Shown piece after piece: positions 1 through 6,833 of a DNA stretch of 7,544 nucleotides. Within the stretch, counting starts at the first letter, position 1. Each line of letters starts with the position of its first letter. The DNA is from an uncultured Chlorobiota bacterium (GTDB lineage Bacteria > Bacteroidota > Bacteroidia > Bacteroidales > JAADGE01), in assembly GCA_947311265.1 (NCBI GenBank), contig CAMZKQ010000071.1, forward strand, positions 1 to 7,544, read 5' to 3'. The notes under the pieces are model-generated. The model searched no databases. It saw only the letters and a program-made list of their open reading frames with translations, and was not told the DNA's origin. The translations under genes and the position numbers were made by a program.

Positions 1-553
1 AGAGCCATTTTTCAAAATTGGTTTCCAACTGGTCGGCCGATTTTGTGAAGTTGGGCATTTGAAGGGTAACGAAATTCAACTTTTTTGAAAATGTGGTTTT
101 TCTATCCTTATCCATCAGGCGATTGTGGCTGAAAACGATTTTTTCTTTGTTGTCTTCATCAATGATAAAATCGAGAATGCCAATGACGTACACTTTTTGC
201 AATTCGTAATTCCAGCTGCCTTTTTGCCCTTGTTCTTGGATTGAAAAACTGCTATAGTAAAGCATTCTATCCTTGAAAAAGGATTGTTTGGCTTTTTGTA
301 ATTCGACGATGAATTTTTCGCCTTCAGCGTTTTGGCAATACAAATCGAACACGACATTTCGGTCGATGCCAGTTTGCCCAAGTTGTTCTGTGTTTTTGTA
401 AGTAAGGTCTGTAATGTACTGATTTTCTGAGCTTAACACGCCATTTAAGAAATCAATAAGTAAATCTTTATTGGCTTCTTCGCCAAAGATTTTCTTGAAC
501 CCAAAATCGGTAAATGGGTTGATGAAAACGGGTGTATGGTGCAGCTGGCTCAT
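1..553 (-). CDS. Rpn family recombination-promoting nuclease / PD-(D/E)XK transposase-like protein, 3' end cut by window
   Basis: Reading the minus strand from the ATG at 551-553 gives 184 uninterrupted residues that run off the left edge, so this is the N-terminal part of a protein usually near 300 residues. It opens with a family-typical block, FINPFTDFGFKKIFGEE (residues 10-26), followed by the DLLIDFLN helix (30-37). The nuclease core shows D70 in RNVVFD and the E84-x-Q86 pair in IVELQKAKQ, then FFKDRMLYYSS (92-102). This fits the PD-(D/E)XK fold variant of PF12784/Rpn proteins, in which Gln replaces the last Lys. Characterised relatives such as E. coli RpnA cut DNA and raise RecA-independent recombination, and the family is often scattered and mobile-like. 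The assignment rests on motif recognition. The C-terminus, and therefore whether the gene is intact, cannot be judged. It is divergent from the alcohol dehydrogenase gene. Confidence 0.88.
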   Translation of the reverse strand, partial: MSQLHHTPVFINPFTDFGFKKIFGEEANKDLLIDFLNGVLSSENQYITDLTYKNTEQLGQTGIDRNVVFDLYCQNAEGEKFIVELQKAKQSFFKDRMLYYSSFSIQEQGQKGSWNYELQKVYVIGILDFIIDEDNKEKIVFSHNRLMDKDRKTTFSKKLNFVTLQMPNFTKSADQLETNFEKWL

Positions 554-556
554 TTT

Positions 557-575
557 TTTGTGTTTAAAACACAAA
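557..575. repeat. Perfect 9-bp inverted repeat before the Rpn-type gene
   Basis: TTTGTGTTT (557-565) and AAACACAAA (567-575) are exact reverse complements around one central A, only 3 bases upstream of the nuclease ATG. On the minus strand a TAnnTTTG match (TAACTTTG, 572-579) overlaps the outer arm, which would place transcription initiation inside the repeat. No TTTG sits at the expected -33 position, so the promoter reading is weak. The site could be an operator, or a short hairpin at the very 5' end of the mRNA. It could also be chance in AT-rich DNA. Confidence 0.45.
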
Positions 576-636
576 GTTAAGCTATTTTTTGAAATTTATT
601 TTTGTTTTGGGTGTTTTTTATGGGAGTGGAAGGGAA

Positions 637-694
637 TATTTTTGTCATAAAATGTTATACAACTATACAAAATCATATTTTATTATTATTTTTG
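637..694 (+). promoter_or_regulatory. Candidate -7 boxes for the alcohol dehydrogenase gene
   Basis: Two identical TATTTTTG octamers (637-644 and 687-694), exactly 50 bases apart, both fit the Bacteroidota -7 consensus TAnnTTTG on the plus strand. The second lies 52 bases before the dehydrogenase ATG. Neither has a TTTG at the expected 19-21 bp upstream, so either may be a coincidence of T-rich DNA. The rest of the 554-746 spacer shows no gene or structured RNA that I can see. Confidence 0.22.
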
Positions 695-746
695 GGCGCT
701 ATAAGAACGGATAGCTTAAATCATTATTACAATAAACCCCAAAATT

Positions 747-1928
747 ATGCTTCCTGTATATTACGAATATCATAACCCTGTAAAAATAAATGCAGGAAAA
801 AATGCACTAGAAACTATCCCGCACGAATTAAAGGTGATGAATGCTAGCCGTCCTCTTGTGATTACCGACCAAGGGATTGTAAATGCAGGTTTGCTCGATA
901 TTTTTTTGGCTAGCTTTAAAGGCTCGGGAATTACAATAGGTGCAATTTACGATAAAACCCCCCCTGATTCTTCCGTAGTGGCGGTAAACGAAATTGCCAC
1001 TTTATTTCAGCAGGAAAATTGCGACTCTTTAATTGCCATTGGTGGAGGCTCTTCAATAGATACCGCAAAAGGCGTAAATATTGTTGTTTCTGAAAAGGAT
1101 AGTGATTTGCGAAAGTTTATAGGTGCAGATAGGCTTACTGCCACTCAAAAACCACTCGTGGCGATACCAACTACATCAGGAACAGGCTCGGAAGTTACCC
1201 TTGTTTCAGTAATTTTAGATGCAGAAAATGGCGTAAAATTACCGTTTACCTCTCGGCTTTTACTTCCAAAATTGGCCGTTCTCGACCCTCGAATGACCCG
1301 TTCTTTACCGCCAAGAATTACCGCTGCAACGGGTATGGATTCTGTTACACACGCCATAGAGGCATACACTTGCTTACAAAAAAACCCGATAAGTGATGCC
1401 TATGCAACGGCTGCTTTAAAACTGGCAGGAAAAAATTTAATTACTGCTACCGAAAAAGGCAGTAATGTTGATGCTCGTTTTGCAATGGCGAACGCATCGC
1501 TTATGGCAGGTACTGCTTTTTCTAACTCTATGGTGGGGGCAGTGCATGCTATTGGGCATGCTTGCGGTTCGGAGGCTCATGTGCATCATGGCAATGCAAT
1601 GGCCATTTTGTTGCCTTACGTTATGAAGTTCAATATGAGCCATGTAGGCAATTTATATGAAGAGTTACTTTTGCCTTTTGCAGGTGAGGAAATTTACCTA
1701 TCAGTAAAAAAGGAAGACCGGTGTAAAAAAATGATTGAGGTGGTTTTACTTACAAATCATCATTTGCAGAAAATATGTGGTATGCCTGTAAAATTGAGCC
1801 AAGCAGGGGTTGATTTTTCGCAGTTGGAAAAAATTGCAGAAGTGGCACTAGATGAAGGGGCAATGCTCCCAAACCCCAAAGAGCTCGCCTACAATGATGT
1901 GCTTTCTATTTTAAAAGAAGCCTTTTAA
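747..1928 (+). CDS. Iron-containing (group III) alcohol dehydrogenase
   Basis: This 393-residue protein has the usual length of the Fe-ADH family (FucO, 1,3-propanediol and butanol dehydrogenases). It should catalyse reversible NAD(P)H-dependent reduction of an aldehyde or ketone to an alcohol in the cytoplasm. The N-terminal nucleotide-binding half carries GGGSSIDTAK (99-108) and IPTTSGTGSEVT (140-151). Asp41 in VITDQG aligns with FucO Asp39, which favours NAD(H) over NADP(H). The C-terminal helical half holds all four expected metal ligands: D198 and H202 in GMDSVTHAIE, H267 in AVHAIGH, and H281 in VHHGNAMAILLP. Nothing is truncated. The ATG follows an A-rich leader (CCCCAAAATT), as is common in Bacteroidota, and no Shine-Dalgarno site is visible. 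The gene stands alone, divergent from the Rpn-type gene and 172 bp before the kinase. The family is confident but the substrate is not predictable from sequence. Confidence 0.95.
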   Translation: MLPVYYEYHNPVKINAGKNALETIPHELKVMNASRPLVITDQGIVNAGLLDIFLASFKGSGITIGAIYDKTPPDSSVVAVNEIATLFQQENCDSLIAIGGGSSIDTAKGVNIVVSEKDSDLRKFIGADRLTATQKPLVAIPTTSGTGSEVTLVSVILDAENGVKLPFTSRLLLPKLAVLDPRMTRSLPPRITAATGMDSVTHAIEAYTCLQKNPISDAYATAALKLAGKNLITATEKGSNVDARFAMANASLMAGTAFSNSMVGAVHAIGHACGSEAHVHHGNAMAILLPYVMKFNMSHVGNLYEELLLPFAGEEIYLSVKKEDRCKKMIEVVLLTNHHLQKICGMPVKLSQAGVDFSQLEKIAEVALDEGAMLPNPKELAYNDVLSILKEAF

Positions 1929-1940
1929 GCACGATGTGCT
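1928..1940 (+). terminator. Weak hairpin at the end of the dehydrogenase gene
   Basis: AGCAC (1928-1932) and GTGCT (1936-1940) form a 5-bp stem with a GAT loop, starting on the last base of the stop codon. An AT-rich tract follows, with a T6 run about 18 bases downstream (1959-1964) that belongs to a 14-bp A/T palindrome (1959-1972). The T run is not adjacent to the stem, so this is a poor match to an intrinsic terminator. Read-through into the kinase gene cannot be excluded. Confidence 0.2.
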
Positions 1941-2010
1941 ATTTATAATATATTGTACTTTTTTATAAAAAAACTTCACTTTCCCTTTTTCCTTTTAGCG
2001 ATTTTAACTA

Positions 2011-2057
2011 TAATTGTAGCTAATTGTATCCTGAAAACGAAGTAAGTGTAAATTTAC
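2011..2057. repeat. Direct repeat plus palindrome upstream of the kinase gene
   Basis: TAATTGTA occurs twice in the same orientation (2011-2018 and 2021-2028), with a 10-base period that is about one helical turn. It is followed by the perfect 10-bp palindrome GTAAATTTAC (2048-2057), 43 bases before the TTG start. Their position in the only spacer before the kinase would suit regulator binding, but all three elements are short and AT-rich. No complete TAnnTTTG/TTTG promoter was found here; the nearest is TGCCTTTG at 2069-2076, with one mismatch. Confidence 0.3.
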
Positions 2058-2083
2058 TGATTATTATATGCCTTTGATGCTTT

Positions 2084-2103
2084 AAAGGAATAAGCCATTT
2101 TTG
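2084..2103 (+). promoter_or_regulatory. Ribosome-binding site and TTG start of the kinase
   Basis: AAAGGAA (2084-2090) precedes the TTG at 2101 by 10 bases and is the only Shine-Dalgarno-like motif seen before any gene in the window. The in-frame stop TAA at 2083-2085 overlaps it, so translation cannot start further upstream. A second TTG at 2107 is in frame but further away. A rare start codon may hold synthesis of this large membrane protein low; that is inference. Confidence 0.55.
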
Positions 2104-5100
2104 AACTTGAAAATACTCGATTTTAAATACCTCATTTTATTTGTTATTGTTTTTGCCCTTGCTATTTTTATGCAAAGGCAATTTTTGTTACCCAAAGATT
2201 ACAAAATAGATGTAGAGCATATTGAACAGCAACTTCACCGGCTAGAGAGGCTTGGCATTGCCTCGCTTGGAGAACTCGCACATGAAATACCAGCTGCAAA
2301 AAAAGTAAAAACAGATAGCATTACCACTTGGCTTGTAGATAAGGATTTCTCAGCCCTTACAAAACAAGGCTTGCTTTTTTTTATCTACGAAAACGATAGC
2401 TTACGCTACTGGTCTGATAACTCTTTATCTGTTCCCAACTCGTTGGCAACTTCCTCTTTTGGTAAAAATTCAGTAATTCAACTCTCTGCAGGTTGGTATA
2501 AAGTCTATTCGCAAAAGCAAGCACCTAATATTGTACTTGTTGCTCTAATAAAACTAAAAAGTACTTATTTATACCAAAATAAGTATTTGGAAAATGGCTT
2601 TAATTCAGAACTAAATATCCCATCAATTGTTCGTATTTCGCCAAAACCTTTGGCGTATGGAGAGAAAATTCGCTCGTACTCTGGCGATTATGCTTTTTCA
2701 GTAGTCCCTATTACTAAGGTGATAAATAAAACCAACCGATATGGCACAGTTGGCTTGCTTTATTTTTTAAGCTTCGCATTTTTATTGCTTTACTTTAACG
2801 CCCTATTTATAAAATTTGAAAACAGGAAAAGAATAGGCTTTGTTTTCTTCCTTTTTACCGCCCTGCTTTTTGCCATACGCTTGGCAATGATAAAGTTTAA
2901 ATTTCCCGAATTTCTTTATACACTCCAATTTTTTGAACCCGAAGTTACCGCTGGTAGCCAACTGTTCCCTTTCCTTGGCGACTACCTTATAAATATGATG
3001 CTCATTATTTTTTTAGGGGCAAATATTTTTAGGATATTTAATATAAAAAAGCAATTAGTGCAATTAGGAAAAGCTAAGAAAACAATTACAGTTTTCCTCG
3101 TTTTAATTGCCACAACATTGGCATGGAGCTATTTTAGCTATACTACCATATTAATATCCGATTTAATAAATAATTCCGATATTCCATTTGTAATCAGTGA
3201 TATAACCGCTTTAAATATATTTAGTTTTACAGCCTATTTTATCATTGGGTTATTGCTTTTTTCTGTCGGCTTGTTTATTTATAAATTTTTCGATATAATA
3301 AAAGAAGTGGCTACTATTAAGCGCGTCTTAATAACTTTCCTTCCATTTGTAGGGATTTTATTTTTCCTTAGCCTGCTATCGCCTTTTCCTGAAGATATTT
3401 ATTCGCTACTATTTTTTGTTATTTTATTTATTACAATAGCTCTAATACGCTTATTTACAAATGAACTACCGTACTTCTATTTAGTGGTATTAATTTTTTT
3501 AAACACAGTTTACCTCGCATTCCATGTATCGACACTATTAGAAAAAAAGCAAAAATCCATTCAGAAAACATTAGTGAGCCAACTGGTTGATGAGCGAGAT
3601 GATATTGCCGAACACTTGCTAAGAGAAGTTGAAAAACGCCTGAACAAAGACGAGAAATTTGCAGAATATTTATTGGCCGCTTCGCAAAATCAAGAAATAA
3701 TAATGAAAGACTATTTAAAGCAAAAATACTTTAATGGCTATTGGAAAAAATACGATATAAGCCTTTACCTTTGCGGAAATAGCGATTATTTTAGAGATGA
3801 AAATAAAATTACAAATTGCGATATTGCCTACCAAAAACAACTAAGCAAATCCGGAACAAAAGTAAAAAACTCAAACTTTTACTTCCTTAATAATCGCAAT
3901 GGTACAATAACCTACTCCGCAAAATTTGAAACCGATACCGACGATTACCTCAAAAGAATAGCCCTGTATTTGAGCCTGAACTCAAGGCTAATATCCAAGG
4001 AATTGGGCTACCCAGAATTGCTTTTAGATGAAAAAAATAGGAAACACGATATTTTTGAAGGCTATTCTTATGCAAAGTACCAAAAAGGAGAATTAGTAAA
4101 AAAAGCAGGGGAATATGCCTACAACCTAACCAACGAGTCTTTTGCAGGAACAGAACGCTACACAGAAATAAGCCAAAATAAGTACAATCATACCATTTTT
4201 CGCCCAGATAATGATAGCACTTTGGTAATTAGCAGAAAAGAGGCACACCCACTAGACTTGCTAATTACAATTGCCTACCTATTCGTATTTTTTAACCTGC
4301 TTGTTTTCCTTGCCACCCTTACGGTACACACCTCTGTTATTATCAAAAAATTTAGACCCGATTTTAAAAATAAAATTCGATTTTCGATGCTTTTTATACT
4401 GATACTCACCTTCTTACTGTTTGGCGGAGTTACAATATACTACACCATTCAGCAACACGAAGAAATACAGAGCAAAGAAATGGCCGACAAAATACAGTCG
4501 GTACTTACCGAAATGGAGCATAAATTATCGGGCGAAAAAGTACTCGACAAAAACTGGAAAACAAAAAACTATAACAACCTTGATGAATTACTCGTTAAAT
4601 TCTCTCGTGTATTTTATTCGGATATTAATTTGTACGATCTAAATGGCAGATTACTAGCCTCATCTAGGCACGAAATTTTTAAAAGGGGGCTAATTAGCGG
4701 GCTTATGAATCGCCGTGCATACAATGAGCTAGTCTTAGGCAAAAAAACACAATTTATTCAAAATGAAAATATTGGGAAACTCAATTATGCCTCTATCTAT
4801 ATCCCATTTCGCAATAGCGAAAATGAAACTACTGCTTACCTGAATCTGCCCTACTTTACTAATCCTGAGGCATTAAGGAAAGATATATCGCAAATTTTAG
4901 TTACCGTAATCAATATGTATGTTTTACTGTTACTAATTTCCATTTTTGCTGCATTTTTAATTTCTCCACAAATAATTAAACCACTCCTAATGCTCAAAAA
5001 TAAGTTTATGAATGTGGAATTGGGTAAAAAACATCAACCCATTGAGTACCCAAGAGATGACGAAATTGGAGGCTTAGTGCGAGAATACAACAGAATGCTT

Positions 5101-5820
5101 AAAGAACTGAGCGAAAACATGACAAAACTAGCCTCCTCCGAAAGAGAAAGTGCTTGGCGAGAAATGGCAAAGCAAATTGCACATGAAATTAAAAATCCGC
5201 TTACCCCAATGAAACTAAGCATTCAACTTCTGGAAAGGGCATGGAACGACCAAAAACCAGATTTTGACAAGCGAATAAAAAAAGTAACCCATACCGTAAT
5301 CGAGCAAATAGACACACTATCTGCCATAGCATCAGAATTTTCTGCTTTCGCAAAAATGCCAAAAGCACAGGACGAGGAGGTAGATATTGCAGAAAAAATA
5401 CAGACCGTAGTACAGCTTTTCGAGCATACCCGAAACACAAGTGTAACCTTAGATTTACATGGCAATAAATCGGTAATGATAATTGCCGATAAAGAACAAC
5501 TCTCTAGGGTGTTTATAAACCTGATTAAGAACGGAATACAGTCTGTACCAGACGGAGTTATGGGGCAAATAAATGTAGAGCTTATTACCTATACCAATAG
5601 GGTAAAAGTAACCATAAAAGACAACGGGCATGGCATACCCGAAGACCGAAAAGATAAACTTTTCAAGCCCAGTTTTACAACAAAAACAACAGGCATGGGA
5701 ATGGGCTTAGCCATCGTTAAAAATATCATTAAAAATGCAGGTGGCGATATTTGGTTTGAGTCCGAAGTAGGCATTGGCACAGAGTTTTTTGTTGAATTTC
5801 CGCTTATGGAGGCAGAGTAA
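2101..5820 (+). CDS. Very large multi-sensor membrane histidine kinase, NtrY-like catalytic core
   Basis: The product is a 1239-residue inner-membrane sensor kinase. About 12 hydrophobic segments are seen near residues 9-24, 217-237, 245-265, 296-313, 328-352, 370-396, 408-427, 434-452, 457-478, 718-745, 760-782 and 931-955. Basic loops (KFENRKR 238-244, 314-327, 397-408, 746-760) alternate correctly for N-in/C-in. This leaves three large extracytoplasmic regions: 31-216, 479-717 (containing GYPELLLD, 636-643) and a Cache-like one at 783-930. A HAMP domain follows (about 955-1010). The phospho-acceptor H1028 lies in QIAHEIKNPLTP, close to NtrY. The ATPase has an N box (N1140, N1144), G1 (DNGHGIP, 1174-1180), F1188/F1192, G2 (GMGMGL) and G3 (GIGTEF, 1224-1229), all intact. 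The start is TTG: an in-frame TAA at 2083 excludes earlier starts, the first internal Met is residue 24 inside the first membrane helix, and AAAGGAA (2084-2090) gives a plausible ribosome site. No response regulator is adjacent, so partner and signal are unknown. Confidence 0.93.
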   Translation: MNLKILDFKYLILFVIVFALAIFMQRQFLLPKDYKIDVEHIEQQLHRLERLGIASLGELAHEIPAAKKVKTDSITTWLVDKDFSALTKQGLLFFIYENDSLRYWSDNSLSVPNSLATSSFGKNSVIQLSAGWYKVYSQKQAPNIVLVALIKLKSTYLYQNKYLENGFNSELNIPSIVRISPKPLAYGEKIRSYSGDYAFSVVPITKVINKTNRYGTVGLLYFLSFAFLLLYFNALFIKFENRKRIGFVFFLFTALLFAIRLAMIKFKFPEFLYTLQFFEPEVTAGSQLFPFLGDYLINMMLIIFLGANIFRIFNIKKQLVQLGKAKKTITVFLVLIATTLAWSYFSYTTILISDLINNSDIPFVISDITALNIFSFTAYFIIGLLLFSVGLFIYKFFDIIKEVATIKRVLITFLPFVGILFFLSLLSPFPEDIYSLLFFVILFITIALIRLFTNELPYFYLVVLIFLNTVYLAFHVSTLLEKKQKSIQKTLVSQLVDERDDIAEHLLREVEKRLNKDEKFAEYLLAASQNQEIIMKDYLKQKYFNGYWKKYDISLYLCGNSDYFRDENKITNCDIAYQKQLSKSGTKVKNSNFYFLNNRNGTITYSAKFETDTDDYLKRIALYLSLNSRLISKELGYPELLLDEKNRKHDIFEGYSYAKYQKGELVKKAGEYAYNLTNESFAGTERYTEISQNKYNHTIFRPDNDSTLVISRKEAHPLDLLITIAYLFVFFNLLVFLATLTVHTSVIIKKFRPDFKNKIRFSMLFILILTFLLFGGVTIYYTIQQHEEIQSKEMADKIQSVLTEMEHKLSGEKVLDKNWKTKNYNNLDELLVKFSRVFYSDINLYDLNGRLLASSRHEIFKRGLISGLMNRRAYNELVLGKKTQFIQNENIGKLNYASIYIPFRNSENETTAYLNLPYFTNPEALRKDISQILVTVINMYVLLLLISIFAAFLISPQIIKPLLMLKNKFMNVELGKKHQPIEYPRDDEIGGLVREYNRMLKELSENMTKLASSERESAWREMAKQIAHEIKNPLTPMKLSIQLLERAWNDQKPDFDKRIKKVTHTVIEQIDTLSAIASEFSAFAKMPKAQDEEVDIAEKIQTVVQLFEHTRNTSVTLDLHGNKSVMIIADKEQLSRVFINLIKNGIQSVPDGVMGQINVELITYTNRVKVTIKDNGHGIPEDRKDKLFKPSFTTKTTGMGMGLAIVKNIIKNAGGDIWFESEVGIGTEFFVEFPLMEAE

Positions 5821-5833
5821 ATCATAAAAGCTC

Positions 5834-5853
5834 AAAAAGTGAAAATATACACT
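5834..5853 (-). terminator. Possible weak terminator of the sufE-sufT unit
   Basis: On the minus strand, AGTG (5853-5850) and CACT (5841-5838) can pair across an 8-base AT loop, followed at once by TTTT (5837-5834). This lies 13 bases past the sufT-like stop codon, in the 45-bp convergent gap with the kinase gene. The 4-bp stem is too short for confidence, and no better terminator for either converging gene is visible here. Confidence 0.2.
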
Positions 5854-5865
5854 ACGGGAACTTCG

Positions 5866-6183
5866 CTACAACATACCCAACTCCAATTGTGCCTCTTCCG
5901 ACATCATCGACTTGTCCCAGGCAGGCTCAAAAACCAAATCTACGGTAACTTTTTCAATCCCCTCCACGGCTGCTGATTTATCGTGGACTTCTTTTACCAA
6001 GTCGTCTGCCACAGGGCAGTTAGGAGCAGTTAGGGTCATCTTTATGTCGCAGTTGTTGTAATCGTCCACATCAACCTCATAGATTAAACCCAAATCATAA
6101 ATATTTACGGGGATTTCTGGGTCAAAAATAGTTTTTAATACTCTAAATACTTCAGCTTCTAGCTGTAAAAAATTATGTTTCAT
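5866..6183 (-). CDS. sufT: SufT-like DUF59/MIP18 family Fe-S cluster maturation protein
   Basis: From the ATG at 6181-6183 this is a 105-residue cytoplasmic DUF59 protein, the usual size for the family. It shows DPEIPVNIYDLGLIYEV (21-37), then LTAPNCPVADD with the conserved Cys56 (51-61), and ends in the SUF-associated tail EPAWDKSMMSEEAQLELGML (86-105). Relatives (SufT in bacteria, MIP18/CIAO2 in eukaryotes, PaaD in phenylacetate degradation) assist insertion or maturation of Fe-S clusters. The neighbouring sufE on the same strand supports the SUF role over PaaD. The frame is also open to an ATG at 6240, adding 19 residues (beginning MQHYNRAIPYHS) that look non-conserved, so I prefer the inner start. 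Neither start has a Shine-Dalgarno site. No TAnnTTTG promoter is seen between this gene and sufE, so it is probably transcribed from the sufE promoter. Confidence 0.87.
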   Translation of the reverse strand: MKHNFLQLEAEVFRVLKTIFDPEIPVNIYDLGLIYEVDVDDYNNCDIKMTLTAPNCPVADDLVKEVHDKSAAVEGIEKVTVDLVFEPAWDKSMMSEEAQLELGML

Positions 6184-6253
6184 CTTGTGTATTCTGTTTG
6201 TAAGTGAATGGTAAGGGATAGCCCTGTTATAGTGCTGCATCTAGCAATGCTGG

Positions 6254-6291
6254 ATACCGTACTGGGTACGGTATAAGGTGTTTTACACCTT
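6254..6291. repeat. Two tandem perfect hairpins between sufE and sufT
   Basis: ATACCGTAC (6254-6262) and GTACGGTAT (6266-6274) form a perfect 9-bp stem with a 3-base loop. Directly abutting it, AAGGTGT (6275-6281) and ACACCTT (6285-6291) form a perfect 7-bp stem with a TTT loop. The second stem includes the last base of the sufE stop codon. No T tract follows on the minus strand, so this does not look like a standard intrinsic terminator. It could attenuate, process or stabilise the sufE-sufT message, or be a REP-like intergenic element. Confidence 0.75.
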
Positions 6292-6716
6292 TAAAGTTTC
6301 GACTTAGCATCGTAGGCAAGCCCGTAAGTTTTCATTTGTTTTATCATAGAAACAAGCCCGTTGGCTCGGGTAGGAGAGAGGTTCTCTCGCAAGCCAATCT
6401 TCTCGATAAAAAATAAATCTGCAGTCATTATTTCCTGCGGCGTGCGGTTAGAAAGTACTTTTAGTAATAATGAAACGATACCTTTTGTAATAATAGCATC
6501 GGAATCGGCCATAAAAGTTACAATGCCATCTTTAAAATCGGCATCAATCCAAACTCTTGATTGGCAACCACTAATGAGGTTAGCAGGCACTTTATTATTA
6601 TCATCGTAGGGGGCAAGTTCCTTGGCTAAATCTATGATGTATTCGTATTTATCAAGCCACTGATCAAACATTGAAAAGTCTTCGATAATCTGGTCTTGTA
6701 CTTCTTTAATAGTCAT
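6291..6716 (-). CDS. sufE: SufE cysteine desulfurase sulfur acceptor
   Basis: This complete 141-residue protein matches SufE in length and motifs. SufE accepts persulfide sulfur from the desulfurase SufS on a conserved cysteine and passes it to the SufBCD scaffold for Fe-S cluster assembly in the cytoplasm. The acceptor is Cys51 in LISGCQSRVW (48-56), the same position as in E. coli SufE. Other family features are the N-terminal IIEDFSMFDQWLDKYEYIIDL helix region (10-30), the MADSDAIITKGIVSLLL block (69-85), and the C-terminal LSPTRANGLVSMI (113-125). The ATG at 6714-6716 has an A-rich leader and lies about 50 bases downstream of a good promoter. It precedes the SufT-like gene on the same strand by 107 bp (50 bp if the longer start is used). 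No sufS, B, C or D gene is adjacent; upstream is an ankyrin-repeat gene. Confidence 0.95.
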   Translation of the reverse strand: MTIKEVQDQIIEDFSMFDQWLDKYEYIIDLAKELAPYDDNNKVPANLISGCQSRVWIDADFKDGIVTFMADSDAIITKGIVSLLLKVLSNRTPQEIMTADLFFIEKIGLRENLSPTRANGLVSMIKQMKTYGLAYDAKSKL

Positions 6717-6772
6717 TTTTACAAATTTAATTTAAGGTTTTGGTATCCTTTACTCTCTTAGAATTAAGATAA

Positions 6773-6803
6773 CAAAGGTAATTGAAATTGCAAATAAAAC
6801 AAA
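6773..6803 (-). promoter_or_regulatory. Bacteroidota-type housekeeping promoter driving sufE
   Basis: On the minus strand a TTTG box (6803-6800) is followed by exactly 19 bases and then TACCTTTG (6780-6773). This matches the Bacteroidota primary sigma consensus of -33 TTTG and -7 TAnnTTTG at the usual spacing. Initiation would fall near 6766, giving a leader of about 50 bases before the sufE ATG. A second TAnnTTTG match (TAAATTTG, 6729-6722) is too close to the start codon and lacks a -33 box. Confidence 0.62.
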
Positions 6804-6833
6804 GTAAAGGGATTAATAACTTAGTTAAGCCGA

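Noticed and set aside
115..381. 88-residue minus-strand open frame
   Set aside because: It overlaps the Rpn-type gene in another frame and has no recognisable motifs; the 553-to-1 frame carries the conserved nuclease residues.
1978..1996. Pyrimidine-rich tract in the dehydrogenase-kinase spacer
   Set aside because: It is a short C/T run with no mirror symmetry or associated element to support triplex or regulatory function.
4421..4642. 73-residue plus-strand open frame inside the kinase gene
   Set aside because: It is out of frame with the kinase, low in complexity (Lys/Thr/Tyr-rich) and without domain features.
5034..5825. Several 60-80 residue minus-strand frames opposite the kinase catalytic core
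   Set aside because: They lie over well-conserved HAMP, HisKA and HATPase coding sequence on the other strand, so they are shadows.
6184..6240. 19-residue N-terminal extension of the SufT-like protein
   Set aside because: The extension lacks family similarity, and the inner ATG gives the typical 105-residue length; it is kept only as an alternative.
6361..6609. 82-residue plus-strand open frame inside sufE
   Set aside because: It is antisense to a clear SufE coding sequence and resembles no known protein.
6717..6833. Terminator for the ankyrin-type gene
   Set aside because: Only a 4-bp stem with a 2-base loop and no T tract is visible; not enough to call.
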